Shown: positions 31,633 through 41,269, counted from the first letter of the stretch. The stretch: 42,247 nucleotides of DNA from an uncultured Acholeplasmatales bacterium (GCA_905236965.1 CAJOQR010000134.1:1-42247); one strand, 5' to 3'. Program-made: numbers and translations. Notes: a model not told the origin generated them from the letters alone.

Positions 31633-33135
31633 TTAATCTAATTTTTCTAATAATTTAGTATATTCTGAATCACATGAATTCTTAATTGTTGCTTCTTTTT
31701 GAGATAATCCTACCATTGTTTTTGTTTTATTTGCTGTTGCAATAGTACCAGCTCCTGATACACATCCCATAGGGCATGCCATTCCTTCTAATAAATATCC
31801 ATCAAATTTTCCTTGTTTTGCCATTTGAAGCATTTTTTTACAATTAGCTAATCCTTGAGCACTTTCAATTTTAACTTCTCTTTCTGGATCAATTCTTTTT
31901 ATAGCATTAACAACTGCTTGAGCAACACCTCCTGCAACCGCAAATCCTCTACCATCTGCTGATGTTTCGTTTTTTAATTCTTCTTCTTCTAAATTGTTAA
32001 AATCAACACCCTTAGCAGCAAACATTCCCATTAATTCTTCAAATGTTAAAACAAAATCAACATCTGATCTAACAGATTTTCTTGATGCTTCTAATTTCTT
32101 TGAAGCACAAGGTCCAATAAATACAATTTTAGATTCTGGAAATTGTTTTTTTACAAGTCTTGCTGTTAAAACCATAGGAGTTAATGCCATTGATATATTA
32201 TCTTTAAATTCAGGAAAATTCTTTTTAGCCATTGATGACCATGAAGGACAACAAGATGTTCCCATAAATTTTAATTTAGTTGGAACATTTTCTAAAAAAT
32301 CATGTGCTTCTTCAATCGTACACAAATCAGCACCAATTGATACCTCATATACATCTTTAAATCCTAATTTTGATAAAGCATCTTTAATAGTTTTTAAATT
32401 AACCTTAGGTCCAAATTGTCCAATAAATGCAGGGGCTACAATTGCATAAACATCAAATCCAGCCTTAATTGCTTGAATCGTTTGAAATATTTGTGATTTA
32501 TCAGCTATTGCTCCAAAAGGACAACTTACTAAGCATTGTCCACAAGAAACACATTTATCATAATTTATTTTTGCTCTTCCATATTCATCAGATTCAATCG
32601 CACCAACACCACAAGCTAAAGCACAAGGTCTTTGTCTATGAACAATTGCTTTATAAGGACAAACATCATGACATTTTCCACATTTAATACATAATTCATA
32701 ATTTATAGTAGATTTACCATTAATAATTTTTATAGCGCCCTTAGGGCATACATTAGCACAAGGATTTGCTAAACAACCAACACATACATCAGTTACATAA
32801 TATGAATCTGTTGGACATGAATTACAAGCAAAATCTATAACATTAATAAGTGGTGGTTCATAATATTTTTCAGTAATTGTTGCTTCTTCAATCCCTCTTG
32901 ATATAGGTAAGTGATCATCTGATGATCTTCTATTTAAGCCTAAAGCTAATCTTATTCTTTCTCCTGCAATAGCTCTTTCTAAGAAAATAGAATCACGATA
33001 AACAGGTTGTCCTCTAAATAATTTATAAGGAATTTCATCAACTCTAGAATAATCTCCACCTTCATATCCTAATCTTGCAACTTCTTCAAATATTTTTCTT
33101 CTAATTTTAACTAATGAAGCATATGAATCTAACAT
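31633..33135 (-). CDS. Monomeric [FeFe] hydrogenase with extra Fe-S clusters
   Basis: Reversible proton reduction, disposing of fermentation electrons as H2. 500 residues. The N-terminal half has Cys-rich blocks: FACNSCP, CVGCLANPCANVCP, CIKCGKCHDVCPY and CVSCGQCLVSCPF, indicating several 4Fe-4S clusters for ferredoxin input. The H-cluster domain has L1 GTSCCPSW, L2 GPCASKKLEA and L3 EGMACPMGCVSGAG. The L2 residue before PC is Gly instead of the Met of prototypical group A enzymes, which suggests a group B (CpIII-like) type; that subgroup call is inference. Start at ATG 33135 behind GGAGGTG. Maturation genes hydE/F/G are not in the window. Single gene. Confidence 0.9.
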   Translation of the reverse strand: MLDSYASLVKIRRKIFEEVARLGYEGGDYSRVDEIPYKLFRGQPVYRDSIFLERAIAGERIRLALGLNRRSSDDHLPISRGIEEATITEKYYEPPLINVIDFACNSCPTDSYYVTDVCVGCLANPCANVCPKGAIKIINGKSTINYELCIKCGKCHDVCPYKAIVHRQRPCALACGVGAIESDEYGRAKINYDKCVSCGQCLVSCPFGAIADKSQIFQTIQAIKAGFDVYAIVAPAFIGQFGPKVNLKTIKDALSKLGFKDVYEVSIGADLCTIEEAHDFLENVPTKLKFMGTSCCPSWSSMAKKNFPEFKDNISMALTPMVLTARLVKKQFPESKIVFIGPCASKKLEASRKSVRSDVDFVLTFEELMGMFAAKGVDFNNLEEEELKNETSADGRGFAVAGGVAQAVVNAIKRIDPEREVKIESAQGLANCKKMLQMAKQGKFDGYLLEGMACPMGCVSGAGTIATANKTKTMVGLSQKEATIKNSCDSEYTKLLEKLD

Positions 33136-33274
33136 AAAAGGCACCTCCAAAAAACAATTAGGTTAGTTAAATTATTATATTTCAATATAATTATATCATT
33201 AAAAATAATTTTAATTAAGAATAATTATTAAATAAATTAAAACCATAACGCTTTCATTTTTTTAAATATAAATT

Positions 33275-35041
33275 TTATTCATTCTCGTTATTAAAATGAT
33301 TATAAACGCTTATTGCTACATTTAAAGGAAGTCCAGCTTTATTCAAATCATCTATTGATGCATTTTTTATATTTTCAATATTAATAAATTTTTTTAATAA
33401 TAATTCTTTTCTTTTTTCACCTAAGCCTTCTATTCCATCAAGCTTTGATGAAAAAATTCCTTTAGCTTTATTAGACCTATAAAAACTTATCGCAAAATCA
33501 TGAACCCTTTGTGAAATATCAGCTAACAATAAAAATACTTTACTATTTTTATCTATATTAATTAATTTTTCGTTAAAAAATAAAATTGTTGCTTTATGAT
33601 GAGAATCCTTTTGAATTCCACAAACAGGTATATTTAAATTTAAAGAATTTAAAATATCTAAGCAAGCATGAACTTGAATTTCTCCACCATCCATTATAAT
33701 TAAATTTGGCATTTTAGCATTTTCCATCATTAATCTAAAATACCTTCTATATACAACTTCTTTCATTGATTCATAATCATTTGGACCTTTTACTGTTTTA
33801 ATATGATATTTCCTAAATTCTTTAGGTTCAGGTCTACCATTTATATAACAAACCATCGCTGATACAGGATATTCTCCAAATAAATTTGAATTATCGAATG
33901 CTTCAATTCTATTTGGTGAATCTATATTTAATATTTTCCCTAATTCTTCTATTGTATCTAATCTTTTTAAAACCTTATTTTTATAAATATTTCTTTTATT
34001 TTCTAAATTAAATTTAGCATTATATAATGCCATATCTAATAATTCTTTTTTCTTACCTATTTTAGCTTCAATTATATTTATATTTAAAATATTTTTTAGC
34101 ATAGATAAATCATTTATTCCTATTACAGCAATCTCTTTTGGCTTTTGATTTAATTCATAATATTGATATAAATAGCTTATTGATTCATTTTCTCCATCAT
34201 CAATAATATCTAAAATTGTTTGATGATTTTGAACTATATTTCCTAATCTTGTTATAATTATATTTATTGATATTGAATCATCATCTATATATATTGCTAT
34301 ATAATCTCTATCTGTTAAATCATTAATTGATATTTTTTGTTTTAAAATTGTTTTATTAATCGAATCAATTAAATCTCTTATTTCTATTGCACGTTCAAAT
34401 TCTAAATTAAGAGATGCATTTTGCATATCAGTATTTAATTTATCTAAAACATCTTTTGCATCGCCATTTAAAAAAGAAATTATTTTCTTTTTATATTCTG
34501 TATAATCTATTTTATTTTTATTTATACAAGGAGCCAAGCATTGATGCATATGATAATATAGGCATTCTTTATTAGGTATATGATAACATTTCCTTAATGG
34601 ATAAATTCTATTCAATAAATCTATTGTGGCTCTAGCATCATTTACAGAAGGATATGGCCCAAAAAATCTTGCTTCATGTTTCTTTCTTTTACTCCTTGTA
34701 ACTATTAACCTAGGATGTAATTCATTTGTTAAAGCTACATAAGGATAAGTTTTATCATCAGTTAACAAGATATTATATTTAGGATTATATTGTTTTATTA
34801 AATTAATTTCTAAAACTAATGCTTCAAGCTCAGATGATGTAATAATATAAGAAAAATCTTCTATTTGACTCACTAATTTTGTAGTTTTAGCATTATGAGC
34901 ACCATGAAAATAACTTCTAACTCTATTTTTTAAATTTTTTGCTTTACCAACATAAATGATATTACCATCTTTATCCTTCATTTGATAAGAACCAGGCAAA
35001 TCAGGAAGAAGATTAAGTTTTTCTTTTATTGTTTCATTCAT
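33275..35041 (-). CDS. uvrC: Excinuclease ABC subunit C
   Basis: Makes both incisions around DNA lesions in nucleotide excision repair with UvrA/UvrB. 588 residues: GIY-YIG domain (about 10-95; LPGSYQMKDKDGNIIYVGKA), UvrBC/UVR motif region (about 195-230), RNase H-like nuclease domain (EAFDNSNLFGE...VMIDGG-like LIIMDGGEIQVHA) and C-terminal helix-hairpin-helix repeats (GIEGLGEKRKELLLKKF). ATG at 35041 is preceded by GGAGG and overlaps the end of the upstream gene by 8 bases, indicating coupling. Last gene of the gmk-rpoZ-CmpB-uvrC cluster. Confidence 0.96.
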   Translation of the reverse strand: MNETIKEKLNLLPDLPGSYQMKDKDGNIIYVGKAKNLKNRVRSYFHGAHNAKTTKLVSQIEDFSYIITSSELEALVLEINLIKQYNPKYNILLTDDKTYPYVALTNELHPRLIVTRSKRKKHEARFFGPYPSVNDARATIDLLNRIYPLRKCYHIPNKECLYYHMHQCLAPCINKNKIDYTEYKKKIISFLNGDAKDVLDKLNTDMQNASLNLEFERAIEIRDLIDSINKTILKQKISINDLTDRDYIAIYIDDDSISINIIITRLGNIVQNHQTILDIIDDGENESISYLYQYYELNQKPKEIAVIGINDLSMLKNILNINIIEAKIGKKKELLDMALYNAKFNLENKRNIYKNKVLKRLDTIEELGKILNIDSPNRIEAFDNSNLFGEYPVSAMVCYINGRPEPKEFRKYHIKTVKGPNDYESMKEVVYRRYFRLMMENAKMPNLIIMDGGEIQVHACLDILNSLNLNIPVCGIQKDSHHKATILFFNEKLINIDKNSKVFLLLADISQRVHDFAISFYRSNKAKGIFSSKLDGIEGLGEKRKELLLKKFINIENIKNASIDDLNKAGLPLNVAISVYNHFNNENE

Positions 35042-35795
35042 CCTTATAGCCTCCAAATTTATTTTTAATTTTTTCTATAAAATCAGTTATATTTTCTTTA
35101 ATATCATTTTTTAATTTTAAAGATGGATAACGAATTGAAATATTTGTTAATTTTTGATAAGCTTTAGTCTTTTTAATATATTCTTTTGCTTTTAAAACAT
35201 TTTCAGATGAAATTCTTTTAATATCATCAATAATCATAATTCCATCATTATAAAATTTTTCAAGTTTATTAATAATAGTTGAAATTTTAATATGTTTAAT
35301 TGTAGAAAATATCGTATCAACTATTAAAATAATCATTAATATTATAAATAAAATTAAATAAAATGGATAAAAGCTTGTTGTATATAAAACAAAATTAATT
35401 ATTAAAGGGTGAATACCATAAATAACTATTAATACTAAAGCTAAAAACATTAAAGAATTTTTTAAACAAATTCTTCCATTTAAATTTAAAAATTTATTAG
35501 AATAATCCCACCACCTCATATGAAATAACAATTCCATTAAAAAGCTTGTTATATATTCTAATGAAGATGTAATTAAAAATCCTAATAATATTACTAAAAT
35601 AGGATAATCTTTAAGATTAAACAAAATAAGCAAAATTAAAATTGCACCAAACCCATAAATAGGAACAATAGGACCATATAAATATCCTCTATTTGTTAAT
35701 TTTTTCAAAGAAATTGACACATAAATAACTTCACAAATATAACCTAAAAAAGAATAAATAATAAAATAGAAAAACCATATAATAAAATTAAGCAT
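35034..35795 (-). CDS. Membrane protein of the CmpB-like (putative ABC permease) family
   Basis: 253 residues with six or so membrane helices in the first 180 and a soluble Lys-rich C-terminus. It carries the family marks YGPIVPIYGFGA and SFLMELLFHMRWWDYS with LNGRICLKNSLMF, seen in the group annotated as putative ABC-transporter type IV/CmpB permease. True function is unknown; no ATPase gene is adjacent. ATG at 35795 has GTGGGG upstream; the frame opens at 35828 without a ribosome site. It ends in TGA overlapping uvrC, so uvrC translation depends on it. Confidence 0.78.
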   Translation of the reverse strand: MLNFIIWFFYFIIYSFLGYICEVIYVSISLKKLTNRGYLYGPIVPIYGFGAILILLILFNLKDYPILVILLGFLITSSLEYITSFLMELLFHMRWWDYSNKFLNLNGRICLKNSLMFLALVLIVIYGIHPLIINFVLYTTSFYPFYLILFIILMIILIVDTIFSTIKHIKISTIINKLEKFYNDGIMIIDDIKRISSENVLKAKEYIKKTKAYQKLTNISIRYPSLKLKNDIKENITDFIEKIKNKFGGYKDE

Positions 35796-35815
35796 AAAAA
35801 CCCCACATAAAAAAT

Positions 35816-35837
35816 AAAAAAGTGGCAAGCCACTTTT
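35816..35837 (-). terminator. Terminator after rpoZ
   Basis: AAAAGTGG (35818-35825) pairs with CCACTTTT (35830-35837), 4-base loop; T-rich on the minus strand. Readthrough to CmpB-uvrC is possible. Confidence 0.7.
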
Positions 35838-35840
35838 ATA

Positions 35841-36074
35841 TTAAATATTTGTTAACTTTTTAAAAGTAACTTTTGTTTTTCCATCTAGAATTTCTTCTAA
35901 AGCTTGTCCTACAGACTTAACGCACTTTGGATCATCTAATGATGTATAACCATCTTCTAATTCAATAATTCTAGCACGTCTTGCAGCTGCATATGCAAGT
36001 TTATATTTTGAATCAATAACATTTAATAATTGATCCACTGAAGGATAACGCATTCCATCAACATTCTTTGACAT
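35841..36074 (-). CDS. rpoZ: RNA polymerase omega subunit
   Basis: 77 residues, assembly factor that binds the beta-prime subunit. It has the omega signature RYPSVDQLLNVIDSKYKLAYAAARRARI, here split as RYPSVDQLL and AYAAARRAR, and the later KSVGQALEEIL. GTG 36083 and ATG 36080 are also in frame, but ATG 36074 has AGGAG 8 bases upstream. Gene order gmk-rpoZ is widely conserved in bacteria and supports the call. Confidence 0.93.
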   Translation of the reverse strand: MSKNVDGMRYPSVDQLLNVIDSKYKLAYAAARRARIIELEDGYTSLDDPKCVKSVGQALEEILDGKTKVTFKKLTNI

Positions 36075-36127
36075 TTTCATCACTCCTAAACAAAATACAT
36101 TTTAACACAAAATATAATTTATTTCAA

Positions 36128-36757
36128 TTATTCTTCAATATCTTCTCCAATTAATTCATAATATTTATGAATTGAACGCTTTGTTCTAGCATGTTCAGCA
36201 CGAATAATTGCTAAAATTCTATCTGCTGCATTAAATACATCATCATTAACTACAATATAATCATAATATTTAGCTTTTTTAAATTCTCTATTGGCTTTTT
36301 CAACTCTTTTTTCGATAATTTCTTCAGATTCAGTTCCTCTAGATCTTAATCTTTTATATAAATCATCTTTTGAAGGAGGAACTAAAAATATCATAACACA
36401 ATCTGGTACTTTCTTTTTTACTTGCAAAGCTCCTTCAACTTCTATTTCCAAAACGACTTCTTTCCCACTATCTAATTGCTCATTAACTTTATCAAGTGGA
36501 GTTCCATAATAATTACCAACAAATTCAGCATATTCTAAAAACTTACCTTCGGAAATTCTTTTTTCAAATTCTTCTTTTGAAACAAAATAATAATCCTTTC
36601 CATTTTCTTCGCCTTGTCTTATACCTCTTGTTGTCATTGAAACACTATAAGTAAGATTATGCTTAGGCATGTCAAATAATGCTTTTCTTACAGTCCCTTT
36701 TCCAACTCCAGAAGGTCCTGATATAACAATTAAAAGTCCTCGATCATTTAATTTCAT
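36128..36757 (-). CDS. gmk: Guanylate kinase
   Basis: Phosphorylates GMP to GDP. 209 residues: P-loop SGPSGVGKGTV (about 12-22), GMP-binding TTRGIRQGEENGKDYYFVS, and EVEGALQVKK plus lid RLRSRGTES. Standard length. AAAGGAGAG precedes the ATG. First gene of the cluster with rpoZ. Confidence 0.97.
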   Translation of the reverse strand: MKLNDRGLLIVISGPSGVGKGTVRKALFDMPKHNLTYSVSMTTRGIRQGEENGKDYYFVSKEEFEKRISEGKFLEYAEFVGNYYGTPLDKVNEQLDSGKEVVLEIEVEGALQVKKKVPDCVMIFLVPPSKDDLYKRLRSRGTESEEIIEKRVEKANREFKKAKYYDYIVVNDDVFNAADRILAIIRAEHARTKRSIHKYYELIGEDIEE

Positions 36758-36816
36758 ATATTAGCTCTCCTTTAAAATTTAATTAAATAATACGCTAAAA
36801 ATTATAAAAAAACAAC

Positions 36817-37191
36817 TTATAAATTCGCAATCTCATCTATTAAAGCATTTAATGTGCCCAAAATTTTATTTAATTCATCAAAAATCTCATCATTTGATTT
36901 AAAATTATAATTTAAATATATTAAATCATCTTTATAGCATGCTTTAAAATATCTAGATATAATATTGAATTCATTTATTTTTTTTAAATCAAATTCATTT
37001 CCTTTTTTTATATTAATTAAAATAGATGCCTCATCTTTTTCTTCATCAAATGTTATATAAGGATATAAAATGTTATTTTTTATAGGATACTCAAAAGACA
37101 ATACATTATTAGCAAAAGTGTAATTTATATTTTCATTTTTAAAAGATTTTATTAAAATATCTGATAATGATTTTTTGTTCCAAAAAGCCAT
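36817..37191 (-). CDS. Hypothetical 124-residue cytosolic protein
   Basis: I do not recognise it with confidence. The sequence is soluble, acidic to neutral, with alternating beta-type segments (NVLSFEYPIKNNILYPYITF, EASILINI) and later helices (FDELNKILGTLNALIDEIAN). The order beta-beta-KINEFNIISRYFKACY is reminiscent of YbjN-type chaperone-like domains, which carry a similar N-N...F...KA pattern; this is a weak resemblance. AAGGTGGG precedes the ATG. It lies 59 bases before gmk on the same strand and is divergent from rqcH. Confidence 0.6.
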   Translation of the reverse strand: MAFWNKKSLSDILIKSFKNENINYTFANNVLSFEYPIKNNILYPYITFDEEKDEASILINIKKGNEFDLKKINEFNIISRYFKACYKDDLIYLNYNFKSNDEIFDELNKILGTLNALIDEIANL

Positions 37192-37273
37192 TTAAATCCC
37201 ACCTTTTTTTCTATTTTAACATAAAGCAATAGAAAAAGGTATTAAAAAATGATATATTAATTTAGGTGATATA

Positions 37274-38923
37274 ATGTTTGATGGAATTTTTTTAAATAAA
37301 ATGCTTGAAGAACTAAATATATTAAAAACTGGAAGAATTAATAAAATAAATGAATCTGGAGATACAGATTTAATTTTTAATATAAGATCAAATTATAAAA
37401 ATTATAATTTATTAATTTCAGCTTCTTCTTCTTTTTCAAGATGCCATCTTACAGAAAAAAATTATGATTTTCCTTCTATACCAAAAAGTTTTACAATGCT
37501 ATTAAGAAAACACATAAATGGATTTTTCATAAAAAATATATATACACATTCATCAGATAGAATTTTAATTTTTGAATTAGAAGGCTTTGATGAATTATCA
37601 TATAAAAAAGAATATTATTTAATTTCAGAAATTATGGGTAGATATTCTAATATAATTTTAACAAATAAAAATTATGAAATAATAGATGCATTAAAACATG
37701 ATGGAATAGGTGAATATAATAGAACTATTCTACCTCATGCAATATACACATTTCCAATAAGCAACAAATTAAATCCTTTTGATTATTCAAAAGATGAATT
37801 AATTAATTTATCAAAAGAACATAAATTATTTTCGCCAAAGGATTATACAGATTTATTTAATGGGATTTCATTTAATATTGCTGAAGCTATTTTTATAAAT
37901 GATAACCATATGGAAAATTTTTACGAATTCATTCATAAACAAATTTTACCATCAACAATAATTAATTTTAAAAATAAGTTAGATTTTTATTATAATCCAT
38001 TAAATAATGAAGTTGTAAAAAGCTATGAAAGTTTATCTAAAATGCTTGATGATTTTTATTATCAAGAAGATTTAAATGCAAAAATAAAATCAAAAACAAA
38101 TGATTTAAAAAATTTTATAAATAAAGAAATAAAAAAATATGAAAATAAATTAAATAAACTAAAAAATGAATTAAATAATACAAGCGAATTAGAAACATAT
38201 AAATTATATGGAGAATTATTATTGCAGCTTCCTAATTTAAAAGATAAATTAAAAAATATTGAGGTTAATAATTATTATACAAACGAAATCATTAATATTC
38301 CTTTAGATAATAAATACACAATATTAGAAAATTCAAATAGATATTATAAAAAATATCAAAAATCTAAAAATGCTATTTTTTTTATAAATGAGCAAATTGA
38401 AAAAACAGAAAATGAAATTAAATATTTTAATGATTTATCATTTCAAATAAGCATTTCAAATATAAATGATGCATTAGAAATAAAAGATGAATTAATTAAT
38501 AATAAATATTTATTTGAAAAAGAAAATTCAAAAAAGAAAAATAATAAGCCTAAATTATTAACATATGAAATAAATGATACATTAATATCTGTTGGAAAAA
38601 ATAATATGCAAAACGATTATTTAACTCACAAATTTGCTAAAGCAAATGAATTATGGTTTCATGTTAAAGATGCACCAGGATCACATGTTGTTTTACATAA
38701 ATCAACAGATATAAAAGATGAAGAAATTAGAACTGCAGCATTAATTGCAGCATATTATTCAAGTTTTTCTAATTCAAGTTCTGTTGCCGTTGATTATACA
38801 TTAATAAGAAATTTAAAAAAAGTTCCTAAAATAAAAGGTTCTTTTGTTACAATGACACACCAAAAGACAATTTATGTTGATCCAGATAAACAAATAATAG
38901 ATTCTTTGAAGGTAAAAAAATGA
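37274..38923 (+). CDS. rqcH: Ribosome quality control factor RqcH (NFACT family)
   Basis: Binds obstructed 50S subunits and recruits Ala-tRNA to add alanine tails that mark stalled peptides for degradation. 549 residues: NFACT-N (about 1-220), helical and coiled-coil middle (about 250-420) and NFACT-R (about 430-530) with ELWFHVKDAPGSHVVLH. The Asp-Arg pair needed for tailing in the B. subtilis protein is present as D95-R96 (SSDRILIFEL). Older annotations call this fibronectin-binding protein. Ends TGA overlapping the methyltransferase ATG. Confidence 0.93.
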   Translation: MFDGIFLNKMLEELNILKTGRINKINESGDTDLIFNIRSNYKNYNLLISASSSFSRCHLTEKNYDFPSIPKSFTMLLRKHINGFFIKNIYTHSSDRILIFELEGFDELSYKKEYYLISEIMGRYSNIILTNKNYEIIDALKHDGIGEYNRTILPHAIYTFPISNKLNPFDYSKDELINLSKEHKLFSPKDYTDLFNGISFNIAEAIFINDNHMENFYEFIHKQILPSTIINFKNKLDFYYNPLNNEVVKSYESLSKMLDDFYYQEDLNAKIKSKTNDLKNFINKEIKKYENKLNKLKNELNNTSELETYKLYGELLLQLPNLKDKLKNIEVNNYYTNEIINIPLDNKYTILENSNRYYKKYQKSKNAIFFINEQIEKTENEIKYFNDLSFQISISNINDALEIKDELINNKYLFEKENSKKKNNKPKLLTYEINDTLISVGKNNMQNDYLTHKFAKANELWFHVKDAPGSHVVLHKSTDIKDEEIRTAALIAAYYSSFSNSSSVAVDYTLIRNLKKVPKIKGSFVTMTHQKTIYVDPDKQIIDSLKVKK

Positions 38924-39618
38924 ATGAATATAAAAAATTTGGTTACTATTATGATGAAGTAATGTCAAAACTTAATTATGATTTATGGTTAGAATTTATT
39001 GAACCATATTTAAAACCTAATGATAAAATTTTAGATTTAGCATGTGGAACAGCTACATTAGTTACAATGCTTAAGCTTAAAGGATATGATGCTGAGGGTT
39101 TAGATTTATCTTCTACTATTTTAGAAATTGCAAAAGAAAAAATGAAAATTAATCATTTAAATTTCGATTTATATAATGCTGATATGACAAATTTTAAAAT
39201 TGATAAAAAATATGATATGATTACTTGTTTTTTTGATTCAATTAATTTTTTAAATTCTAAAGATAAAATAAAAAAATTATTTAAAAATGTTAAAACAAAT
39301 TTAAATAAAAATGGTTATTTTATTTGTGATATTTTTTCTAAAACATTATTAAAAGAATACGAAAACAATAATTTAGATGAAGATTACATCACTTTTAAAA
39401 TAAATTGGGTTACTAAAAAAACATCTTCTAATTCAATAAAACACACAATAAAAATCATTGAAGATGATATTGAAATTGTAGAGACATATAATGAATATTA
39501 TTATGATATTAAAGATTTATTAAATGATGATTTTAATTTAATTAAAATATCAGGAGATTTCAATGATGATTTATTAGATGAAGATGAAAGAATAATTTTA
39601 GTATTTCAATTAAAATAG
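38920..39618 (+). CDS. Class I SAM-dependent methyltransferase
   Basis: 232 residues with the Rossmann-like methyltransferase core: motif I ILDLACGTATLVTMLKLKGY (about 38-57), acidic GLDLS, then YNADMTNFKID, and DMITCFFDSINFL. It resembles small-molecule methyltransferases of the ubiE-like group; substrate cannot be set. It overlaps rqcH by 4 bases (ATGA), so it is translationally coupled, and the pair ends at a hairpin. Confidence 0.85.
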   Translation: MNEYKKFGYYYDEVMSKLNYDLWLEFIEPYLKPNDKILDLACGTATLVTMLKLKGYDAEGLDLSSTILEIAKEKMKINHLNFDLYNADMTNFKIDKKYDMITCFFDSINFLNSKDKIKKLFKNVKTNLNKNGYFICDIFSKTLLKEYENNNLDEDYITFKINWVTKKTSSNSIKHTIKIIEDDIEIVETYNEYYYDIKDLLNDDFNLIKISGDFNDDLLDEDERIILVFQLK

Positions 39619-39640
39619 AGGTTAATTTTAACCTCTATTT
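39613..39640. terminator. Bidirectional terminator between methyltransferase and HPt-like genes
   Basis: AAATAGAGGTT... (39613-39623) pairs with ...AACCTCTATTT (39630-39640); convergent genes share it. Confidence 0.75.
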
Positions 39641-39648
39641 TAATAAAT

Positions 39649-39969
39649 TTATAAATTTTGTAATTCTTGATAAACATATCTAAATGTTTCTATAAATAAT
39701 TCTAAAGATGGTATTTTCCCATCTTTTTTTATTTTTTCTAAAACTAAAAATGCTTCATTATCAAGTGATTCGCTACCAATATTTAAAGCATAATTTTTGA
39801 TTGAATTTATATATTCATAAACACCATCAACATCATTTTTAGTTATCAAATCAAGTAATTCTTCTATTGCATTTTTATAATTATTTAAAAAATTATTTTT
39901 AAATTTTAAAAACAATTTATCAGAATTAGCTAAATTTCTTAAAGCTGTTGCTTTATCTACATAACTCAT
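39649..39969 (-). CDS. HPt-like helical protein without the phosphorylatable His
   Basis: 106 residues, all helical. The pattern LFLKFKNNFLNNYKNAIEEL, then YINSIKNYALNIGSESLDNE and VLEKIKKDGK resembles a histidine phosphotransfer domain. HPt domains have AHTLKGxAxNIG; here it reads INSIKNYALNIG, so the His is Asn. That points to a non-phosphorylatable relative, or to an unrelated four-helix bundle. ATG 39969 has GGTGA 8 bases upstream; the frame opens at 39984. It overlaps apeB by 17 bases. I see no sensor kinase near it. Confidence 0.55.
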   Translation of the reverse strand: MSYVDKATALRNLANSDKLFLKFKNNFLNNYKNAIEELLDLITKNDVDGVYEYINSIKNYALNIGSESLDNEAFLVLEKIKKDGKIPSLELFIETFRYVYQELQNL

Positions 39970-41269
39970 ATGATAATTCACCATCCTTATTATTATTTAA
40001 ATGAGTATCATAAAATTCTTTTATACCATTTATTAAATAATATAAATCTTTTGTTCCTGCAGTTTCAAAAGATGAATGCATTGCAAGCTGTGCAAGTCCA
40101 ATATCAACTGAAGGAATTGATACAGAGCTTAATGATATAGCACCTAATGTAGAACCGCCTAAAATATCAGATCTATTTGTTGTATCTTGATATTTAACAT
40201 TAGCGTTTTTACAAATTTCTTTAAAATAAGCACTTGATAATCCATCAGTTGTATATGAAGCTCTTGCTGCATTTTTAATTACAATTCCAGAATTTAAAAA
40301 ACAAGAATTAGTTGCATCATATTTATTAGCAAAATTAGGATTATACCCTTGAGCATTATCTGCTGAAACAATAAATGAATTAGCTAATGCAATTTTATAT
40401 TCTTCATTATTTAATCCTAAATTAAAAGCAATACGTTCTGTTGTATCCTTTAACAAAAGAGAATCAGCTCCATCTCTTGTTTTAGATCCAACTTCTTCTG
40501 AATCAAATAGAGCCATTATATTTATTGATTTATTATTTTTTGAATTTATTAAAGCTTTAGTTAATCCAAATGAACATTCTAAATTATCAATTTGTGGAGC
40601 CATAATAAAATCATTATTAATTCCAACTATATATCCTCTTTCAATAACACTTAAAAATAAATCATAGCTTAAAATATTATTTTTATTAATATTTAATTTT
40701 TTAGCAACTTCATCTAATAAATTAATTTCTATATTATCTTTATCAGATATAATAGGAACTAGGTCAGTTTGAGGATTTAATTCAACACCTTTATTTACAT
40801 TTTTATTATAATGAATTGGCAGATTTGGAATCATCGCAACAGCTTTATCAAATGAAAATAATTTAGGTACAATTTTATCATTTTCTTTAACAAAAACTCT
40901 TCCTGCAACATCTAATCCTTTATCCATCCATGTATGGAAAATAGGACTTCCATAGACTTCAGTATTCAATTTTTGATATTTTTTTTCATCAAGCTTAAAA
41001 TTTGGCTTTAATTTAAAAGTAGGTGAATCAAGATGAGCAGCTGTTATATTAAATGATAAATTAGATAAATCAGAAGGAATTGTAAAAGCTAAAACAGATG
41101 CATTATTTCTTGTTATAAAATATTTACCTGATTTTTTTAAATTCCATTTTTCATTTTCATATATTTTTTCATATCCTGATGAAATTAATATTTTTTCAAT
41201 ATTAAAAGCAGCATGATAAACTGTTTTTGATTCTTTTATAAAATTTAAAAATTCATTTATATAATCCAT
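39953..41269 (-). CDS. apeB: M18-family (aspartyl-type) aminopeptidase
   Basis: Zinc aminopeptidase releasing N-terminal acidic (or other) residues, cytosolic, usually a dodecamer. 438 residues, family length. Motifs: TAAHLDSPTFKLKP (metal His and Asp), DNLECSFGL, ALFDSEEVGSKTRDGADS (catalytic Glu and metal ligand), and TTDGLSSAYF, with the C-terminal GLAQLAMHSSFETAGTKD containing the last metal His. GGTAAT context has little ribosome-site signal (GAGGTTT). Co-transcribed with the HPt-like gene downstream. Confidence 0.93.
   Translation of the reverse strand: MDYINEFLNFIKESKTVYHAAFNIEKILISSGYEKIYENEKWNLKKSGKYFITRNNASVLAFTIPSDLSNLSFNITAAHLDSPTFKLKPNFKLDEKKYQKLNTEVYGSPIFHTWMDKGLDVAGRVFVKENDKIVPKLFSFDKAVAMIPNLPIHYNKNVNKGVELNPQTDLVPIISDKDNIEINLLDEVAKKLNINKNNILSYDLFLSVIERGYIVGINNDFIMAPQIDNLECSFGLTKALINSKNNKSINIMALFDSEEVGSKTRDGADSLLLKDTTERIAFNLGLNNEEYKIALANSFIVSADNAQGYNPNFANKYDATNSCFLNSGIVIKNAARASYTTDGLSSAYFKEICKNANVKYQDTTNRSDILGGSTLGAISLSSVSIPSVDIGLAQLAMHSSFETAGTKDLYYLINGIKEFYDTHLNNNKDGELSYELCR

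Noticed and set aside
31994-32687. Two open frames opposite the hydrogenase gene
   Set aside because: Antisense shadows of a well-recognised gene; no ribosome sites or motifs.
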